Shown here: positions 31,561-32,597 of the stretch, in pieces
How the letters are laid out: each line of letters starts with the position of its first letter
Position numbering within the stretch: position 1 is the first letter of the stretch
Assembly (NCBI GenBank): GCA_007119305.1
Contig: SKPY01000133.1
Location: forward strand, 1 to 32,597
Direction of reading: 5' to 3'
Origin: Nitriliruptorales bacterium
Lineage (GTDB): Bacteria; Actinomycetota; Nitriliruptoria; Euzebyales; Egibacteraceae
Length of the DNA: 32,597 nt
Notes under the pieces: generated by a model
Told to the model about the DNA's origin: nothing
Database searches by the model: none
The model's input: the letters and a program-made list of their open reading frames with translations, nothing else
Translations under genes and position numbers: made by a program

Positions 31561-32205
31561 CTAGAAGGCTCGGAAGCGCAGGTAGGCCTCCTGCGGGTCG
31601 ACCCCGTCCAGGATCGCGGTCCGGACTTGGCTCTCCGTGTTGACCATGGCCTCCGTCTGGTCGACGACGTCAGGGACGAGCGCCTCGGGGATGACCACCA
31701 CCCCGTCGCGGTCCGCACAGATGTAGTCCCCCGTGTGGACCGTCACCTCGCCGACTTGGATCGGCTCCTCAAAGCGGTCGCAGACCCAGCGACCGACCAG
31801 GTCTGCCGGCGTCATGTAGCGGCACCACACCCTGAACCCGAGCTCGAGGATCGCCTTCGTGTCACGGCAGCCGCCGTCGACGATGTAGCCGCGCACGCCC
31901 TTGCGGCTCAGCGTTTCGGCTGAGAGCTCTCCCATGTGGGCGCCCCAGGAGTCGTTGGCCTGGCAGACCACCACCGTGTCGGGCGGCACGCGCGAAAGGA
32001 ATCCGGTCCACTGCACGTAGGTCTCGTGCGGGTCGAGACCCTCCTCGACGTGCCCGCTCACGGTGTAGATGCGGCCCGCCAATGTGCGGTCGGGGTCCAG
32101 AGGCCGGATGTCGGCGGGCAGGACGCAGGCGCGGTGTCCCATGCTCCGTAGGACGTCGAAGACCGCTCCCGTGTAGACCTGTTCCAAGCGGCTGGCCAGA
32201 TCCAT
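31561..32205 (-). CDS. RraA-like aldolase/decarboxylase family protein
   Basis: A 214-residue member of the RraA-like superfamily, which includes 4-hydroxy-4-methyl-2-oxoglutarate aldolase and oxaloacetate decarboxylase. The active-site motif is visible: GAHMGELSAE near residues 88-97, then GYIVDGGCRD with R114 and D115 that bind substrate and metal. The ATG at 32205 is chosen because GGGAGG lies 6 bases upstream; longer frames to 32256 or 32379 lack a comparable site. The 182-base gap to the next gene holds a separate promoter, so it may be its own unit. It probably cleaves or decarboxylates a 2-oxo acid; the substrate is unknown. Confidence 0.87.
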   Translation of the reverse strand: MDLASRLEQVYTGAVFDVLRSMGHRACVLPADIRPLDPDRTLAGRIYTVSGHVEEGLDPHETYVQWTGFLSRVPPDTVVVCQANDSWGAHMGELSAETLSRKGVRGYIVDGGCRDTKAILELGFRVWCRYMTPADLVGRWVCDRFEEPIQVGEVTVHTGDYICADRDGVVVIPEALVPDVVDQTEAMVNTESQVRTAILDGVDPQEAYLRFRAF

Positions 32206-32527
32206 CGCTTGCCTCCCTTGACGTGCTTGCTGGGCGAGTAGGTCGACGGACGGCATCCCCGGCTTCTGTGTGGTGCGGCTGCGGCAGCCTAGCATCCGCC
32301 TGAAACCGAAGTATGACCCGCCTTCTGACGGGCGGCGTGACGACCCACTCCCACGTAGCACGCCCGTCCGGTCCCGCAAAGCTCCAGGTCCTCTCCCACA
32401 CTCCTGGAGCGCCGCGGCACCAGCCCTCGCTGGGTATCTTGGCCTTGGCTTGTCAACGGAGAATCTCTGCTCGGCCCCCCGCCGGCGACGGCAGATGCAG
32501 GCGCACGCGCGCCGTATGGCGTAGCCG
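32206..32527. other. Intergenic region upstream of the RraA-like gene
   Basis: These 322 bases show no convincing gene. They contain an 8-base inverted repeat at 32381-32410. A perfect TTGACA occurs on the minus strand at 32456-32451, but no -10 box stands at the right distance, so no promoter is called. TAGGCT on the minus strand at about 32292-32287 could be a -10 box without a clear -35. Confidence 0.4.
32381..32410. repeat. 8-base inverted repeat upstream of the RraA-like gene
   Basis: GCTCCAGG at 32381-32388 is exactly complementary to CCTGGAGC at 32403-32410 around 14 bases. It may be a two-half-site operator for the RraA-like gene or a stem in its leader. Confidence 0.35.
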
Positions 32528-32597
32528 TCACATGTAGCCGAAGGGCTCGTCCGCGACGCGTGCGACCACGCGCCCGCCTTGCACCGACAACCCCAGC
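32528..32597 (-). CDS. Possible 3' end of a gene entering from the right edge
   Basis: On the minus strand a frame comes in from the right edge and ends at a TGA at 32530-32528. Its last residues read LGLSVQGGRVVARVADEPFGYM, and nearly all codons end in G or C as in the other genes. Only 22 codons are visible, so the family cannot be named. It would lie upstream of the RraA-like gene in the same direction. Confidence 0.35.
   Translation of the reverse strand, partial: LGLSVQGGRVVARVADEPFGYM

Noticed and set aside
32433..32456. Consensus TTGACA on the minus strand upstream of the RraA-like gene
   Set aside because: The only nearby -10-like box (GATACC) is 12 bases away, too close; nothing suitable at 16-18 bases.

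Overview
The window is a high-GC (roughly two thirds or more G+C) bacterial chromosome segment. It has strongly G/C-ending codons, frequent GTG and TTG starts, many 4-base start/stop overlaps and -10 boxes of the TAnnnT type. Together these suggest an actinobacterium-like organism, but no rRNA or other taxonomic marker is present, so this is inference. The segment is dense in catabolic genes, with about 28 complete genes and two possible gene fragments at the edges. I see no tRNA, rRNA, CRISPR array, insertion sequence or phage gene.

Layout. (1) 0.3-5.1 kb: a LarA-family nickel-pincer racemase (+), a secreted seven-repeat beta-propeller-like protein (-), then an SDR dehydrogenase and an MFS transporter (+), coupled by a 14-base overlap behind a promoter with an inverted-repeat operator candidate. 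(2) 5.1-18.0 kb: a run of 13 minus-strand genes that reads as one long operon. From its promoter at about 18.2 kb the order is livH, livM, livK, livG, livF (ABC importer), succinate-semialdehyde-type ALDH, SDR, NIPSNAP protein, bicupin, ThDP-dependent decarboxylase/synthase, IclR regulator, MoxR AAA+ ATPase, and VWA (CoxE-like) protein. (3) 18.4-23.5 kb: the divergent plus-strand operon encodes a molybdenum hydroxylase (FAD subunit, 2Fe-2S subunit, and a molybdopterin subunit split into two genes), a cyclase/formamidase-family hydrolase and an EthD-like protein, and ends in a clear terminator. (4) 23.5-32.2 kb: a second IclR regulator, an SMP-30 lactonase and an isochorismatase-fold protein (+). 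These face a minus-strand sugar-acid operon: RraA-like aldolase, U32-like TIM barrel, 2-oxoglutarate semialdehyde dehydrogenase, a diketo-deoxy-sugar-acid hydrolase, an SDR, and a 2-keto-3-deoxy-pentonate-dehydratase-like protein.

How they may work together (inference). Regions 2 and 3 share a divergent promoter region. They contain an importer, a hydroxylase, the MoxR/VWA pair typical of hydroxylase maturation, a metal-dependent ring or amide hydrolase, a ThDP enzyme and two dehydrogenases. This fits uptake of a heterocyclic or aromatic compound, its hydroxylation, ring opening, decarboxylation and oxidation of the resulting aldehyde. Region 4 looks like non-phosphorylative sugar-acid catabolism with two exits: dehydration and oxidation to 2-oxoglutarate, and 4-oxidation followed by hydrolysis to pyruvate plus a hydroxy acid such as lactate. 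The LarA homologue at the left end could epimerise such a hydroxy acid, but no LarB/C/E cofactor genes are in the window.
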